Notes under the pieces: generated by a model
Databases searched by the model: none
Seen by the model: only the letters and a program-made list of their open reading frames with translations
What the model was told of the DNA's origin: nothing
Origin: Sympetrum striolatum
Taxonomy: Eukaryota > Arthropoda > Insecta > Odonata > Libellulidae
Length of the DNA stretch: 64,000 bases
NCBI GenBank assembly: GCA_947579665.1
Contig: OX388349.1
Coordinates: 23,282,459 to 23,346,458 of the forward strand
Direction of reading: 5' to 3'
In this document: positions 51,509 through 61,448 of the stretch, one piece after another
Layout of the letters: every line of letters starts with the position of its first letter
Position numbering within the stretch: the first letter of the stretch is position 1
Made by a program: the position numbers and the translations under genes

Positions 51509-51674
51509 GTATATGGAGTGGCAACTGCTCGAGTGTCTGTTGGTTATGAATATGAGGGTTGTGATGCAATTGTATGGGAGCCAAGAACTGCTCTTATGCG
51601 TGGGTTTGATGTTGATGTATCTGATGTTGGAGGATGGAGTCTTGATGTCCACCATCATTACAACTTCCATGAAG
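51509..51674 (+). CDS. Ten-m/Ten-a: Teneurin exon: FN-plug, end
   Basis: The acceptor is TGCCGTTTTCAG. The donor is GTTTGT, weaker than the others in this gene, and the exon leaves in phase 1. The exon encodes [18 protein letters not shown], then [20 protein letters not shown] and YNFHEG across the junction. The DVDxSDxGGWxLDxHHHYN motif is a strong family signature. The frame is set by the neighbouring exons rather than by a start codon. Confidence 0.95.
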
Positions 51675-52300
51675 GTTTGTGCTCATTTTAATCTTTTTGA
51701 AATTGAATATTTATTTTATTCTCTTTTTACCCATTTGATTGTGCAATGTATAGTAAATTTCTAAGATGCACTATTATCTCAGGTTTAACTTCTTGGTTAA
51801 CGGTTACAAAATCATGGTAACCATAATAATGAATTTTATACCCTGTGTTTGTATAGAATCTTATGATGAGAACTTTTAAAAACTTACGTAGTTGGTAAAA
51901 TTAATATAATTGCATGGATTAGTTTATCATGTGCATTCAAATTGTAATTAATGGTCTTCATTCTTATTCTTTTAAGTAGTGCTGTACAACTTGTATTTCT
52001 GTAGGTATTAAGCTAAATGTATTACATTACATTTAAAACTTTGGAAAAATAAACCATAAATGAGTTAAGTTAACACTTGTGTATTTAGGTCAAGTTCATT
52101 TGATGGTGACACATTTTTCAAAGTGGGCATTTTCTTTGTTTTAATAGCTAACTGAGCTTTGAAAAATTAAAGTGACTATTTGCAGAGGGGGTACTTAATC
52201 AATTGATGTAATTACATTTGCTATGCTTAAAAACGTGTTAGTTCCAGCTTTCAGTGAGTTTTAATTTATTTTTAAATCTATTTTTTCTTTGGTAATACAG
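51675..52300 (+). other. Intron, 626 bp
   Basis: AT-rich, CpG-poor sequence, without recognisable features. Confidence 0.85.
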
Positions 52301-52601
52301 GCATTCTTCAGAAAGGTGATGGTTCAACACTCCACTTCAAACAGTTCCCAAGAATCGTTCGTGTAGCCATGGGAACTGGAACCAGAAGACCTCTCCTTTG
52401 TGGGGCATCTCCTTCTCCTACTCCTTCCTCTCCATCCCCAACTGCTCCTGACCCAGCTTGTGTGGGCCCTGCCAGAGATGCCAAACTGCTCACACCAGTA
52501 GCACTTGCCTCAGGCCCTGATGGAAGTCTGTATGTTGGAGATTTCAACCTTGTCAGGCGTCTCACACCTGAGGGCACTGTTTACACTGTCCTTCAGCTGA
52601 G
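52301..52601 (+). CDS. Ten-m/Ten-a: Teneurin exon: NHL propeller, first blade
   Basis: It enters in phase 1 and leaves in phase 2 at the donor GTTAGT. It starts [20 protein letters not shown] and [14 protein letters not shown] Ser/Pro/Thr-rich insert follows ([18 protein letters not shown]), then the first NHL blade: [40 protein letters not shown]. The propeller is the main adhesion and dimer-contact surface of teneurins. The insert is longer than the short cysteine-containing loop I know from Drosophila-type sequences. Confidence 0.95.
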
Positions 52602-53279
52602 GTTAGTGAGAAATTATACTAAACCATCCTTAACTAACCACACATTTACTTATTTTTCTTTGTTCTTCATATTTGACAACACAGTATATCTAATCTTATA
52701 AAAAATTTCATAACATTTTTCTTCTGGATATTAGTGAAATTGTCACAATATTGATTTTTTAATATAAACTTAAAATTTATCGACAATTCTAATCATTGCA
52801 TTGATTAATTTGGTATGCTTATATCAAAGATTTCTCCATTGTCATGTTGCCAATGACTCTCAATTACTAGATTTTAGGGATGCTTTGTTAATGAAATGGT
52901 CAGCCATCAAAGTATTGGCCACAGTATTCTGAACCTTGTGAAAGATCACAAAAATTTCATACACAGGAAAAGCATACAATCTTACATAAGCTATAATTTT
53001 TTGTTTATTCTCTCAAATGATTGATCTGAATTGAATACAGCAATGCTTTTCAGGTGAAAAAAATCATAAGCAAAGTCTTCATATGAATAATAACAATAAA
53101 TTATTGGCCTCACTCAGGGAATGAATATTTAACAATTGGAATCCTCTATAAACCCATTGTTTGAAGCCTCTAAATACATCACTATTTATTATATTTTAAA
53201 CTAACTTATGATACTATGTTATTTCTTGATGCCTTGTACTTTTTAAATCAGTGAAACTCATGGTTCAATTTAATTTCAG
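52602..53279 (+). other. Intron, 678 bp
   Basis: AT-rich, CpG-poor sequence, nothing recognised. Confidence 0.85.
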
Positions 53280-53518
53280 TGCCACTCAAGTGTCTTATCA
53301 GTATTACTTAAGTGTATCTCCTGCTGATGGTCACCTTTATGTGTCTGACCCTGAACGCCATCAAGTTATCAGAGTTCTCTCAGTCGACGGCCCACCAGCA
53401 GAGCCTTCTCTCAACTCTGAACCAGCAGTGGGATCAGGAGAAAGATGCATTCCAGGAGATGAGGCAGCTTGTGGAGATGGTGGACCAGCACGGCATGCAA
53501 AATTAGCCCATCCTAAAG
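53280..53518 (+). CDS. Ten-m/Ten-a: Teneurin exon: NHL propeller, second blade
   Basis: The acceptor is TTTAATTTCAG; the split codon makes serine, giving [13 protein letters not shown] across the junction. The exon contains [20 protein letters not shown] (second blade) and then [20 protein letters not shown] and AKLAHPKG, the beginning of the third blade. It exits in phase 1 at GTATCT. All key motifs of this part of the propeller are intact. Confidence 0.95.
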
Positions 53519-54428
53519 GTATCTTCCCTTTCCTCTCTTGAAAACATTGTATGGAAATCCATCACATAGAAATGAATGGAAACTTCTTTTTCCACAAGAA
53601 ATAAAAATATATTTAAAGATTGAAAACGACCAGCTTTCAATGAGTAATCGTCATCTTCAGGTCACCTGATAATGACGATTACTCATCAAAACCTGGTCGT
53701 TTTCAATCTTTAAATATATTTTTATTTCTTGTGGAAAAAGCACAATATCTACTCATTTCTATTTTCCCCTCATATTGAGCAAGTTTTTGTAACATAATTT
53801 TCTATTTACAAAACACTTGTCCAAGAGATATGCGTGATCAAAATATTTTGAGCAAAGATCATTTGTAAATTTAAAATAACATAAAGAATTTTGTTTGATA
53901 AACCATATTGATGAATTACAATCCCAGTCAATTGCTAGTCAACACAATTTTTCTTTACAAGTCAAGTGCTATAAGTATCACTTGGACTACTTCTAAAGTT
54001 GACACCATCTTCATAAAGTTATATTTTGGAAATTTGATAGAGCTCAATTGGTGGAAACGTAAAATAAATAAAAGGACTCACTAATTCCCCTTAAAAATTA
54101 TTAATCTCAAAGATTACTATCTTAAATATTTGTATTATTCTTCTTTTTTCTGCATTTGTAATTTTGTTAATCTCGGAGAACTTTTTGTAAGCTGTTAAAA
54201 TTAGCAAAGTTCTCCTTCTGCTTCCTCATTCAGCAATTACTATGAATCAATTGCTAATAGTAATTAGACCATAACAGTACAACAGTAATTATAGTTATTA
54301 TATTAAAGCAAGTTAGACATGTTGAACATGGCTACTCTGCCAGACATAGTTAGCGGGTCAACACATTAATAAAATATCCAATACACTGTTGGTGAATTTT
54401 CAATAATTCTTTTCTTCCTATAATTCAG
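53519..54428 (+). other. Intron, 910 bp, carrying a MITE-like inverted repeat
   Basis: Apart from the inverted repeat at 53,586-53,740 listed separately, the intron is AT-rich and CpG-poor. Confidence 0.85.
53586..53740. mobile_element. MITE-like element with perfect 48-bp terminal inverted repeats
   Basis: The arm 53,586-53,633 is exactly complementary to 53,693-53,740. A second nested pair, 53,640-53,654 with 53,672-53,686, is also perfect. The element is about 155 bp with a short inner loop. Exact arms imply recent insertion or recent expansion. It keeps CpG sites (ACGACC, ATCGTC) although the surrounding intron has almost none. No transposase is present, and a target duplication is not clear from the flanks. 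Confidence 0.9.
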
Positions 54429-54586
54429 GTTTAGCTATTGCTGCAGATAAAACAATGTACATAGCTGATGGCACCAACATAAGAGCAGTTGACACCAATG
54501 GGATCATCCACACTCTGGTAGGACACCATGGACATCATAACCACTGGAGACCAATTCCATGCCGTGGTGCTATTCCTTCTCATCAA
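54429..54586 (+). CDS. Ten-m/Ten-a: Teneurin exon: NHL propeller, third blade
   Basis: It enters in phase 1 and leaves in phase 0 at GTAAGT. It encodes [20 protein letters not shown], then [20 protein letters not shown] and GAIPSHQ. The histidine-rich GHHGHHNHW stretch is a near-invariant feature of insect teneurins. No oddities were seen. Confidence 0.95.
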
Positions 54587-54981
54587 GTAAGTATCCATTG
54601 CATATTCCAAAGTAGTGTAGTTGTTTAGACATGAATTAATTTAGATTGTTGATATTCAACAATGATTTAAATTAGTGAAATTAAAGAATTATGGTGAATG
54701 AAAAAATAAATGTACAATTATTTGTTAAAATATATGTATATATAGCATCTAGTTTTATTTTGTACTACTGCTACTATTTACAAGAAAACTTATTTTATTT
54801 CTTTCTGAAGACTGCATTCCAATAAGATACAAAGATTTTTTTGATTTATTCCCTTAACCAGTTTTCTCTGAAAGTCAGATGCAAATACATGTGCAGCTGT
54901 TGAAGTATATGATTCCAAATGATTATTATAAACTATGAAATATTTACTATTCCTGTTTTATACATTTTATTTTCTCTACAG
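54587..54981 (+). other. Intron, 395 bp
   Basis: AT-rich, CpG-free over most of its length; nothing recognised. Confidence 0.85.
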
Positions 54982-55450
54982 GCACAGCTACAGTGGCCAA
55001 CTGCCCTGGCACTCAGTCCCTTGGATGGAAGTCTACATTTTGTGGATGATCGATTAGTCCTCAAGCTTACCTCAGACATGAAGGTTGTAGTGGTGGCTGG
55101 AACCCCTCTGCATTGTCCACCAAGAGGCACCAATGCCGGTGGAGAGTCTTCCACTCCCTCAGGACCTAATTCTGCTCGATCAGTCAGCCAAGACACCAGG
55201 AACGGAGATAGCAACATGGGAACAGATGATCAAGGATGGAATAACGGAGCAGAGGCTGTGCCTGGAACACATGTTGTCCTTGGAACAGTTTTGTCCATTT
55301 CCTTTTCTCCACTGGGAGAGCTTTTCCTGGCTCAAAGTGACTCCAGGAAAGCAAACACAATATGGGTGGTTGACTCTGCAGGAAACATTGCTCACTTTGC
55401 AGGACAAAGGATACCAGGAATGGGAGAAAATGGCCGTGGAGGATGCACAG
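54982..55450 (+). CDS. Ten-m/Ten-a: Teneurin exon: NHL propeller, fourth and fifth blades
   Basis: It enters in phase 0 after TTTTCTCTACAG and leaves in phase 1 at GTATAT. The fourth blade reads [20 protein letters not shown] and [20 protein letters not shown], ending TPLHC. An unusual polar insert follows (Ser, Asn, Asp and Gly-rich, about 45 residues, with [18 protein letters not shown]). The fifth blade then reads [20 protein letters not shown] and [17 protein letters not shown]. The insert lies between blades and is probably a flexible surface loop. Confidence 0.95.
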
Positions 55451-56823
55451 GTATATTGATTTTCAGCATGCTAATTTTTCTCATTTTATTATCCATTCAT
55501 CATCATGTGGTATTCTGCCTGATGGCAGTTGGCAGGCAGGCAGGCAGGCATGGCAGACAGTACACCACTGCCGTCTCCATCCTCTTCTGTCCCTTCTCTT
55601 TAGTCTCACTATGTTTGTTGTTTTTCATCTCATCCACCATCTTCATTCTTCTTCGTCCACTTTTTTTTCCTTCCACTGAACCTTCTAATACCGCTGTTAA
55701 TATGTTATCCTCTCTAATTACATGTCCTAACCAGTTAAATTTCCTTTTTCTTATTTCCTTTATGAGCTTTCTTTCTTCTCTCACTTTATTTAATACCTCC
55801 TCATTTTTTAATTATCCACCCATCTGCAGAGCAAAATAAAAAAACTTTATTGAATGTCTGCAATTAAATTTATTTAATACTATTTGTAATGGCACTTTTA
55901 ATATCCATCAAGATTAAGTAAAAATTCAAAATTACCTAATTAATAGTTGCAATCAAATATAAGAGATGCACTCATGTAAAAGGAATAGTATGCTATTGCA
56001 ATTATTATTAGATATAGGTATTTATTATTATTTATACTGAAATGTTAAACATATGGTAAACATACGTTTACATTTTATTAAAGGCATAAACTTTTGAACG
56101 GTGAACTTGTATTATTTAATTATAGAAGATAATAGAAGAGAATTGATTAACAGGGCTAGCCCTTGACAAAGGTTTAGATACAGTATAAAATTGGTATCAA
56201 AAGTATAAAAAGAAACATTTAAATACATCAATATACATTTCATTTATAGCTAAGAAAAACATAGGTAAAATATTAGCACAAATAAATACTATAGCTCAGT
56301 AAATATTACACAAAGTCAGGATAAATCCCTTAAGTTACAGAACATACACAAATTACAAAGTTTAATGACTGTTAACTAATGACTACTGGCAAGATAAATA
56401 GAAGCAACTTTAGTTACAGGACATAAACAATTGCTTTAAGTGTACATAGTGTCACACAAGGATATATACACAATCCTTTTTAACTCCCTGAGGGAATTGT
56501 GAAATAAATCAGCCACATGAGAGATAGTGCTCTAGGTTCTCATTATCCTTGGTAATTTGGAATAATACATTTAATTATTGCTAAAAATAAGGTATATGTG
56601 ATCTTAGCTTATCATGAAATATTTTTAAAGATTATGAATGAAATTAAAACTATTCAAAACCTAATTAAATCCCTAAAACTTAGAAATACAGAGCAATTAA
56701 AAAAGAGAATTATCAAGTTGATTGAAAACCTGCCATAAAATTTTTCCTATGTATATTGTGGAAATATTTTCCCTGAAGGTCATAAAATATTTTCATGTTA
56801 ACCATCTCACATTCATATTTCAG
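55451..56823 (+). other. Intron, 1.4 kb, with a retrotransposon remnant
   Basis: The 5' part holds a non-LTR retrotransposon fragment on the minus strand (55,503-55,830). The rest is AT-rich and CpG-poor, with no recognisable feature. Confidence 0.85.
55503..55830 (-). mobile_element. Non-LTR retrotransposon fragment, C-terminal end of RT reading frame
   Basis: The minus-strand frame reads [20 protein letters not shown], then [20 protein letters not shown] and [17 protein letters not shown], ending in [12 protein letters not shown]. The WLGHxxR ... LEGxVxGKxxxGRRR pattern is typical of the end of endonuclease/RT polyproteins of arthropod non-LTR elements. Only about 110 codons remain and a stop lies just upstream, so it is a dead fragment. 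A CTGC/GCAG repeat (55,531-55,550) forms part of the frame. Confidence 0.75.
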
Positions 56824-57275
56824 GTGTTGGTGATTGTGGTGGTAACAGTTCCATAGGTGGAGTTGGCATGCCTGGCACCATATTGGGAATGGGACTTGGA
56901 GGAGAGGCTATGTTGTCTACCAATGCACACTTTGAGTCAATATCAGCAATTGCCTGCTCTCCTGATGGAATACTGCACATTTCTGACCGAGGCTCTTTAC
57001 ACCTCTTCTCTTTGGAGCATTACCTTCCATCTGCTAATGAAGCTGGAGAATTCCATGTTCCTCATCCCCCAACCCGTGAGGTATACACTTTCAATCGCCA
57101 TGGACAGCATGTGGCAACTAGGGATCTAGCAAGTGGGAAACCCAAGAGAACGTTCTTGTACACCAAGAATACAAGTTTTGGAAAACTGTCAACTGTCATT
57201 GATGCGTCTGGAAATAGAGTTGTCTTTTTGAGGAACTATGCAGCTGGAGCTGTATCTACCGTTGAAAGTGGTCAA
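56824..57275 (+). CDS. Ten-m/Ten-a: Teneurin exon: NHL sixth blade and start of YD shell
   Basis: It enters in phase 1 and leaves in phase 0 at GTAAGT. A Gly-rich stretch ([20 protein letters not shown]) comes first. The last propeller blade follows ([31 protein letters not shown]), then GEFHVPHPP. The YD shell begins at [19 protein letters not shown], with [20 protein letters not shown] and [17 protein letters not shown]. The propeller-to-shell transition is standard, but the Gly-rich loop is probably variable between species. Confidence 0.95.
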
Positions 57276-57848
57276 GTAAGTTATTAAAAGCAATTCTTAG
57301 CCAAAGTTGATCTATTAGTGAATGATATATATGTTCACTTTCTTTTTATAAATCTCATTTGATAATAAATATTCTATTACTATGGAATATAAAAGCATTA
57401 AAATTCCCATAAAGAATCATTCTATAAATTACTGGAAGACAGAAAATCTGCTAACTTTGGTAATTTTTATTCATGTGCTAGTTTAATTGTAAGATTCTTC
57501 TGGCTTCCACTGGCAATTATCTTTATTAAATCTCTTTGTTCACTTACAAACATCTTAATGAAATGAATTTAATTGTGGCACTATCAACAATATTACAACT
57601 GGGCATATATTCTATTTATATATAATAAAAACTAAAAATCTTTATACTGATACAAATTCTACAAATGACTTTGTTATTATGAAGAAAGAGTTTCAAACAA
57701 TAAGCATATACTTCAAAGGAGAGAATATGGTTGAAAAATGCTCTAATTGCCTATTCAATCATATTGGTTGTTTACAAAATAATCTCTCATTGAATTTGAA
57801 TTTGGTTAGAGTAGATTGTGAAGTTTCTAATGGTCTGTTTATTTTCAG
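57276..57848 (+). other. Intron, 573 bp
   Basis: AT-rich, CpG-poor sequence without recognisable features. Confidence 0.85.
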
Positions 57849-58227
57849 GATCGTAAATCTGAGCTTCGAGTTTCTCCAGGAGTTGGTGCTCTGGTGCGCT
57901 TCCATGAGAAGGGTGGCGCTGCAATCGAGCTCGACTATGATGGATCAACTGGTCTACTAACCAGCCGTGCATCCAACTCACGTTCTGGCGCTGCATCCCT
58001 CTACCGATACACCTCTCATGGGCGATTGTCAGATGCTGTTCTTCCAACTGGAGAGGCTCTGTCTCTTGTGTCCAAATTGACTGTTGGAGATGTATGGGAT
58101 GGTAGCCAAGTCGATCAATCACTGCCGAATGCTGGAGGTGGACTGGAAGTGCGAATTACAAGAGACAATAAGAATCCTGTTTTTATCCGAATTGGTGCCA
58201 ATGGAAGAATACTTCTTGTCAAGGGTG
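57849..58227 (+). CDS. Ten-m/Ten-a: Teneurin exon: YD shell
   Basis: It enters in phase 0 after TTTATTTTCAG and leaves in phase 1 at GTAAGT. It encodes DRKSELRVSPGVGALVRFHE, then IELDYDGSTGLLTSRASNSR, LYRYTSHGRLSDAVLPTGE and ITRDNKNPVFIRIGANGRIL. The DYDxxTGLLxSR and YRYxxxGRLxxxxLPxGE units are YD-repeat strands of the hollow beta-barrel. Divergence from other insect sequences is greater here than in the propeller. Confidence 0.93.
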
Positions 58228-58470
58228 GTAAGTACTTTAAAAAAGAATCATAGTCTCCGCTAGTAATGATTTTTGGACTGTGACTTTCCTCCTACATCGC
58301 AAAAGGTATCATTAGGAGTAAAGGACTTCAGGTCCCAAATATACATTATTATTAATTAATAACAACTTTGAACACTTTTTATCTACTCATTATTTTATTT
58401 AAAATCAGCTAACATAGTTCTGCATGTTGTTCATTAGTCAATAGGACACTTGGTGACTTTGTCTATTACA

Positions 58471-59620
58471 TAATCTATTATATATAGATGCTTCTCCGGA
58501 TTCATTCATGTATATACCTAGATAGATAGATAGATAGGATACTAATTCACAGCCTAAACCACAAGCGTGATTGACTTGAAATTTTTACGACGTATTGGCC
58601 ATAACGTGTAACCGCCAGAAAAAATGTGATTTTGAACCTCGGTGCCATGGGTTCGATTCCAGAAGGCCCCAAAGTCGCGATTTTCCCCATAAGAATACAT
58701 GGCGGGGATTTTCCAAAATTTTTTTGAGGCCCTTCCCGGAAAAGGAGAGAATTAAAATTCGAGGGACCGCTAGAAGCCGTGCATATCCAACGAAAATCAA
58801 AAAGACATCTTCGCATTTTTTCCATGGTTCGATGCTAGGTCGGTGCAAAAATCGGCCGTTTAAAATGCATTGCAGCGATTTTTAAGATTTTTTTTTGATC
58901 CTTTTCCGATAAGAAGGATACTTGAAACTCGGCACGTAAATAGATATCATGAATATATTTCATAATCAAATTTTAGATGTTCGCTGATGGTCCTTGGTTC
59001 GATCCCAGAGGGCCATTTGCACTTCTCAATGCATTTCTTACGGAGATAACGGAAACAAAATTAAGGTACTTCCCGGCATGCTATCGACATCAAACTTTGC
59101 ATGATAGAAAAGCCAGTCCTTACAAATCAAACTTTGCATTCACAGCTTACAATATTCCCTGGCTTCGATACCAGGTGTCTCTGCAATCAGAAATTGATCC
59201 GATTTTTAGGAATTATTTTGAAACCTTTTCCAATAATATAGAAACTTGAAATTCGGTATATAGATAGATATCATATATAGGTTTCAGAAACAAATTTTAG
59301 ATTTCCAAGATCGTCCTTGGTTCGAATCCAGAGAGCCATTTACATTCGTGAAAATTAGAACGTCTTTTGAGGCAATTGTAGCCAATATTTCTGCTTGAAT
59401 TTTCACATATAGTTAGAGATGGTGATCTTCTTTTGTGCTGCATAGAAATTTCACCAGGAAGACCCGGGTTTGATGCCAGACGATGAAATTTCAGCGAATT
59501 TTAAGAAAAATTTCATTCCTTTTTTTTTTCTTTTGAGGACCGTCCCGATATGATGCCGATATGAAATTAGTATTGCCGATCTGCTTGCAGTATGCAAGCT
59601 ACATTTTACTCGTATACATA
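58471..59620. repeat. Nested tandem array, block 1 (six degenerate ~165-bp units)
   Basis: Motifs matching a tRNA B box (GGTTCGANNCC) recur at 58,650, 58,826, 58,996, 59,161, 59,319 and 59,467, i.e. every 148-176 bp. Between them lie shared blocks: CGATTTTTAAGATTTTTTTT, CCTTTTCCGATAAGAAGGA, ACTTGAAACTCGGCA and AGATATCATGAATATATTTC. Units 2-3 and 4-5 align as dimers with a 323-bp offset. The array carries a GATA microsatellite near its start (58,520-58,538). I recognise no family and no open frame of interest; it may be a SINE-derived satellite. Confidence 0.8.
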
Positions 59621-59761
59621 TATTTATGAGCTGTGACACTAAGCAAATGGAAAAGTCAAATATCAAACAATATGCATTGTTTTTTCATTAATTTTTTAAA
59701 CATATCATACAGACGAGTAATGTTGTAAAATACAGTTGATTCAGAGCATAGTAAGATCACA

Positions 59762-60793
59762 TTATCTATTATATATAGATGCTTCTCCGGATTCATTCAT
59801 GTATATACCCAGATACCCAGATAGGATACTAATTCACAGGCTAAACTACTGGCGTCATTGACTCGAAATTTTTACCACGTATTGGCCATAACGTACAACC
59901 GCCAGAAAAATTGCGACTTTGATCCTCAGTGTCATGGGTTCGATTCCAGAGGGCCTCAAAGTCCCGATTTTTTCTATTTAAATACATCACGTTGATTTTC
60001 GGGAATTTTTAAAAAATACTTACCGGGTAGGGAGAGAATCAAAACTCAAGGAGCCAATATATATGGTCATGATCTATCGAAAACATAAATGAGTTTTATG
60101 GAAAATATCCTGGGTTCAATGCTAGGTCGTGGCAAAAATCGGCTGTTTAAAAAGCATTACGGCGATTTTTAAGATTTTTTTTGGACCCTTTCCCGATGGC
60201 ATGGAAACTTGATATTCAGCATGGAGTTGGAGATCATAAATATATTTCATAATCAAATTTTTTGTATTCGCTGATGGTCCTTGGTTCGATCCCAGAGGGC
60301 TATTTACATTCCTCAATGCATTTCTTACGGAGATAAAGGAAACAAATTTTAGGTACTTCCCGGAACGATATCGACTTCAAACTTTGCATAAAATAACATC
60401 ATGTACTTACATCATGTAATAATATAGAAACTTGAAATTTGGCATATAGATTGAGATCATTAATAACTTTCAGAACCTTTTTTAAATTTCCAAGATCGTC
60501 CTTGGTTCGAGTCCCGAGAGCCATTTACATTCGTGAACATTAGAGGGTCTTTTGAGGCAGTTGTAGCCAATATTTCTGCTTGAATTTTCACACATAGTTA
60601 GAGATGGTGATCTTCTATTGTGTTTCATAGTAGGTTTTCAGTAAGACCCGGGTTCGATGCCAGACGATGAAATTTCAGCGAATTTTAAGAAAAATTAAAT
60701 CCTTTTTTTTTCTTATGAGGACCGTCCCGATGTGATGCCGATATGAAATTAGTATTGCCGATCTGCTTGCAGTATGCAAGCTACATTTTACTC

Positions 60794-60794
<1 letters not shown>
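59762..60794. repeat. Nested tandem array, block 2
   Basis: This block repeats block 1 from TCTATTATATATAGATGCTT to TTACTCGTATA. The offset is 1,291 bases at the start and 1,182 at the end, because a unit's worth of sequence is missing near 60,390-60,420. B-box-like motifs lie at 59,937, 60,113, 60,281, 60,504 and 60,651. About 140 bp of unrelated sequence separates the blocks. The two copies are similar enough to align by eye throughout, so the block duplication is younger than the divergence of the units inside it. Confidence 0.9.

Positions 60795-60836
<42 letters not shown>
60795..60836. repeat. TA microsatellite
   Basis: An uninterrupted (TA)21 run ends block 2 of the array. The corresponding point of block 1 (59,612-59,622) has only a short interrupted TA run, so it expanded after the duplication. 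Confidence 0.95.
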
Positions 60837-60839
<3 letters not shown>

Positions 60840-61083
60840 ATGCATTGTACTGACTTTTATATTTTATCATAAAAGTACTATTTATCTAATCTTTTGCAAA
60901 TGTGCCCAGAGGTAGAGTTTAAGAATTAGACTTTTTCTGTGGTATTTCCTTACATAAAAATACAATAACTTTCATTGCTATGTATTAAAATCATTCTAAT
61001 TAAAACCCATCATATTTGTATCATATAATTATTTTATCATAATTCATAAATGTATTAAGAAATGCCTTATCTTATATTCTCAG

Positions 61084-61448
61084 CTGACAATACTGCCAGT
61101 GAAGCTAGAATGTATCGTAATGGTTCCTTCCGAGTGAGACCTGCATCAGTATCTGGAGGTCTGTCTGTAGATGGATCTGCTGGATTTGTTGAACTTGTTG
61201 GAGGCATTACAGCAACCAGACATCCATTACTTGAACTTGCATTGCCAGTTGAGGCAGAGATGATGCCAGTGTCCACATCACAAAGGCTGAGGCTAGGTGT
61301 AGCTGGAGGAGGAAGTGGTTCCACTGTAGGGGGCACTGGCAGTGGGTCTGCAGGTGGCATCACAAGTGGAGATAACTATATGGAAATAAGATATGGCTTA
61401 GTGGGAGATGTCAGAGGTCCACTGCAAACCCTGAGGACAGATATTTGG
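61084..61448 (+). CDS. Ten-m/Ten-a: Teneurin exon: YD shell with Gly/Ser-rich loop
   Basis: It enters in phase 1 after TATATTCTCAG; the split codon is alanine. It exits in phase 0 at GTAATT. It encodes NTASEARMYRNGSFRVRPAS, then FVELVGGITATRHPLLELAL and MMPVSTSQRLRLGVAGG. A Gly/Ser/Thr-rich run follows (GSGSTVGGTGSGSAGGITSG), and YMEIRYGLVGD and LQTLRTDIW close the exon. The Gly/Ser run is presumably a disordered loop between shell strands. I do not remember a counterpart of this length in Drosophila. Confidence 0.92.

Larger units (their letters stand above)
58228..61083 (+). other. Intron, 2.9 kb, filled mostly by a nested tandem array
   Basis: About 2.3 kb of this intron is the two-block repeat array at 58,471-60,836 listed separately. 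The array is CpG-rich, while the first 240 bp and the last 240 bp of the intron are AT-rich and CpG-poor like the neighbouring introns. Confidence 0.85.

Noticed and set aside
55451..55839. Read-through of the blade 4/5 exon into the following intron
   Set aside because: The frame happens to stay open, but the donor GTATAT at 55,451 and the phase-matched next exon at 56,824 restore conserved sequence; the extension overlaps a transposon remnant.
58547..58848. Open frames inside the tandem array with the phrase SGIEPMAPR
   Set aside because: The phrase arises from translating the repeated GGTTCGANNCC motif; not a protein.
58471..60836. CRISPR-like array because of regularly spaced repeats
   Set aside because: Spacing is about 165 bp, the whole units are related rather than unique spacers, and the context is a eukaryotic intron.
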